From the NCBI GenBank assembly GCA_964647255.1, contig CAZYGI010000129.1:1-7229 (forward strand): a DNA stretch of 7,229 nt, written 5' to 3'. The DNA is from CAWJEL01 sp964647255. Lineage in GTDB: Bacteria > Chloroflexota > Anaerolineae > CG2-30-64-16. A program made the position numbers and the translations under genes. Within the stretch, counting starts at the first letter, position 1; every line of letters begins with the position of its first letter. The notes below the pieces were generated by a model. The model searched no databases. It had not been told where the DNA came from and was given only the letters and a program-made list of their open reading frames with translations. Of this stretch, positions 5,964 through 7,229 are shown piece by piece.

Positions 5964-7100
5964 TTACTTCACCATCGAGCGGTACACCTCGATGTACCGC
6001 GCCACCACGCGATCCAGCCGGAAACGCGCCTCGGCCGCGGCGCGCGCCGCCTCACTCATCTCGGCATAGGCCGCCCGGTCCGCCAACGCGCGGACGATGG
6101 CGCGGGCCAACGCCGGTGCATCGCCCACATCCACGACGTAACCGGTGCGGCCATCCTCCACGATGTGGCCCGCGCCGCCGGCCCGCGTCGTGACCACCGG
6201 GATGCCGGCGGCCAGCGCCTCGATGGCCGACATCGGCGACACCTCCTCGCGCGAGGAGAGCACCACCAGCTCTGCCTCGGCATAACGCTGCCGCATCTCC
6301 GCCTGGCTCTGCACACCCAGGAACTCCACCTGCTGCGCCACGCCCTGCTCGCGGCACACCGCCTGCACCTGCGCCACATAGCCGGCCTCGTTGGTGCGGC
6401 CGGCGATCTGGACGTGCAGGTGGGGCAGCTCCTGCCGGGCCTGCGCCAGCGCCCGCACCAGCGTGATCGGGTCTTTGCGCGGGATCACCGACGCGGGGAG
6501 CAGCAGCCGGCCGGGCGCCGGCCGCCTGGGCAGACCGAACATGTCGTCCGGTGCGGGGTTCTCGGTGATGAACCAGCGCGCAGCCGTGCGGCCGGCGAAA
6601 CGCTCGCGGATGTACGGGCTGATGGCCGTGACGGTCGAGACGCGGGCCAACGCCTGGCGCTCATAGTAGCCCGCCAGCGCAAACGCCAGCCGGTTGAAGG
6701 CGCCCGGATTGTAGCGCGCCTCCTCCCTCACCACGCCGTGGATGGTCCAGACCGGCGCATAGCCCGCGTTCAGCGCGGCCACCGCGTAGCTGTGCAGGTG
6801 GCAGTTGACCACATCCGGCGCGATGGCGCGCAACTGTGCCGCGATCCGGGGCACGGCGGCGGCCATGTTCGGCACGAGGCGCTGTCGCGATTGTGCCAGG
6901 TGATGCACTGTGACGTTCCCCTCGTGCACCGTGCGCGATTCGGCCACGTCGGAGTGGCAGTTGACGACATGAATCTCAACATCGTCGCGGCGCCGGAAGC
7001 CGGTGACCAATTGATGTGCCACCGCGCGGATGCCGCCGGAAATCTGGGCCGGATCGGCAGGATAGAAGGCCACGAGGGCCACGCGGAACGGTCGGGTCAT
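5964..7100 (-). CDS. GT4 family glycosyltransferase (retaining, nucleotide-sugar dependent)
   Basis: A 378-residue cytoplasmic GT-B enzyme of normal family length. The N-terminal domain has VALVAFYP (7-14) and the glycine loop ISGGIRAV (20-27), where GT4 enzymes contact donor and acceptor; TIHGVV (119-124) and AISPYIRERF (159-168) are typical of the same domain. The C-terminal domain opens with LPASVIPRKDP (201-211), in which R208 and K209 fit the donor phosphate-binding pair. It contains a full EX7E motif, E286 and E294, followed by AAGIPVVTT and the GGAGHIVEDGRTGYVV region. It begins in an ATGA overlap with the stop of the preceding gene and has a strong GGGGAG site (7113-7108) seven bases before the ATG. 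Acting with the other two GT4 genes of the operon, it most likely builds a surface polysaccharide or glycolipid. The specific sugar cannot be read from sequence. Confidence 0.92.
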   Translation of the reverse strand: MTRPFRVALVAFYPADPAQISGGIRAVAHQLVTGFRRRDDVEIHVVNCHSDVAESRTVHEGNVTVHHLAQSRQRLVPNMAAAVPRIAAQLRAIAPDVVNCHLHSYAVAALNAGYAPVWTIHGVVREEARYNPGAFNRLAFALAGYYERQALARVSTVTAISPYIRERFAGRTAARWFITENPAPDDMFGLPRRPAPGRLLLPASVIPRKDPITLVRALAQARQELPHLHVQIAGRTNEAGYVAQVQAVCREQGVAQQVEFLGVQSQAEMRQRYAEAELVVLSSREEVSPMSAIEALAAGIPVVTTRAGGAGHIVEDGRTGYVVDVGDAPALARAIVRALADRAAYAEMSEAARAAAEARFRLDRVVARYIEVYRSMVK

Positions 7101-7229
7101 GCGACATCTCCCCGCGTGCGGCCAGCGGCGCCCGGCGCGGCCGGCGCCGGGGCGTACACCTGCAACGTGGCGTCCGTCACCGCGGCCAGGCGCCAGCGCC
7201 TCGTCGCGGCGGCGCGCGCCGCCTCGCCC
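7097..7229 (-). CDS. C-terminal end of a probable third GT4 glycosyltransferase
   Basis: Forty-three codons from the right edge lead to a TGA at 7099-7097 that overlaps the ATG of the next gene (ATGA), a classic operon junction. The peptide RRWRLAAVTDATLQVYAP (its residues 10-27) resembles the final helix of GT4 enzymes, where an aromatic residue, a short helix and a T-L-x-V-Y pattern close the C-terminal domain back onto the N-terminal half. After it comes an Ala/Pro/Gly-rich tail of about 17 residues. The family call rests on this tail and the operon context only; the catalytic part lies outside the window. Confidence 0.62.
   Translation of the reverse strand, partial: GEAARAAATRRWRLAAVTDATLQVYAPAPAAPGAAGRTRGDVA

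Noticed and set aside
5249..6193. Plus-strand open frame across both GT4 genes
   Set aside because: It crosses the junction of two convincing genes and is dominated by Arg, Gln, Pro and Gly; there is no credible ribosome site.

Overview
The window looks like part of a chromosome from a GC-rich bacterium and carries a cell-surface glycan (exopolysaccharide or glycolipid) biosynthesis locus. The make-up fits Chloroflexota: several GT4 glycosyltransferases in a tight operon, a polytopic GT-C mannosyltransferase-like enzyme, and a Tat-exported beta-helix protein. A GC-rich actinobacterium or another phylum cannot be excluded, because there is no rRNA or marker gene here.

Layout from left to right. 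At the left edge a minus-strand gene starts near base 115 and runs out of the window. A short spacer (about 116-276) holds two back-to-back sigma70-like promoters, one for that gene and one for the plus-strand gene at 277-1842, a multi-pass membrane glycosyltransferase of the GT-C fold (GT87/MptB-like). That gene runs tail-to-tail into a large minus-strand gene (1824-4889), with a 19-bp overlap of the two 3' ends. The large gene encodes a Tat-exported protein of 1021 residues: a metzincin-like domain whose catalytic Glu is replaced by Leu, then a long right-handed parallel beta-helix, then beta-sandwich-like C-terminal domains. Upstream of it on the same strand are two complete GT4 glycosyltransferases (4922-5959 and 5964-7100) and the C-terminal end of a third probable one (7097-7229). 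Junctions of ATGA overlap, 4 bp and 32 bp indicate one leftward operon of at least four genes.

Working picture (inference): the cytoplasmic GT4 enzymes add sugars from nucleotide donors to a lipid-linked acceptor. The membrane GT-C enzyme adds sugars on the outer face from a polyprenyl-phosphate donor. The exported beta-helix protein binds or modifies the finished polysaccharide outside the cell. The most unusual object is the exported protein, which joins an apparently inactive metalloprotease domain to a carbohydrate-type beta-helix. No tRNA, rRNA, CRISPR array, insertion sequence or convincing terminator was seen.
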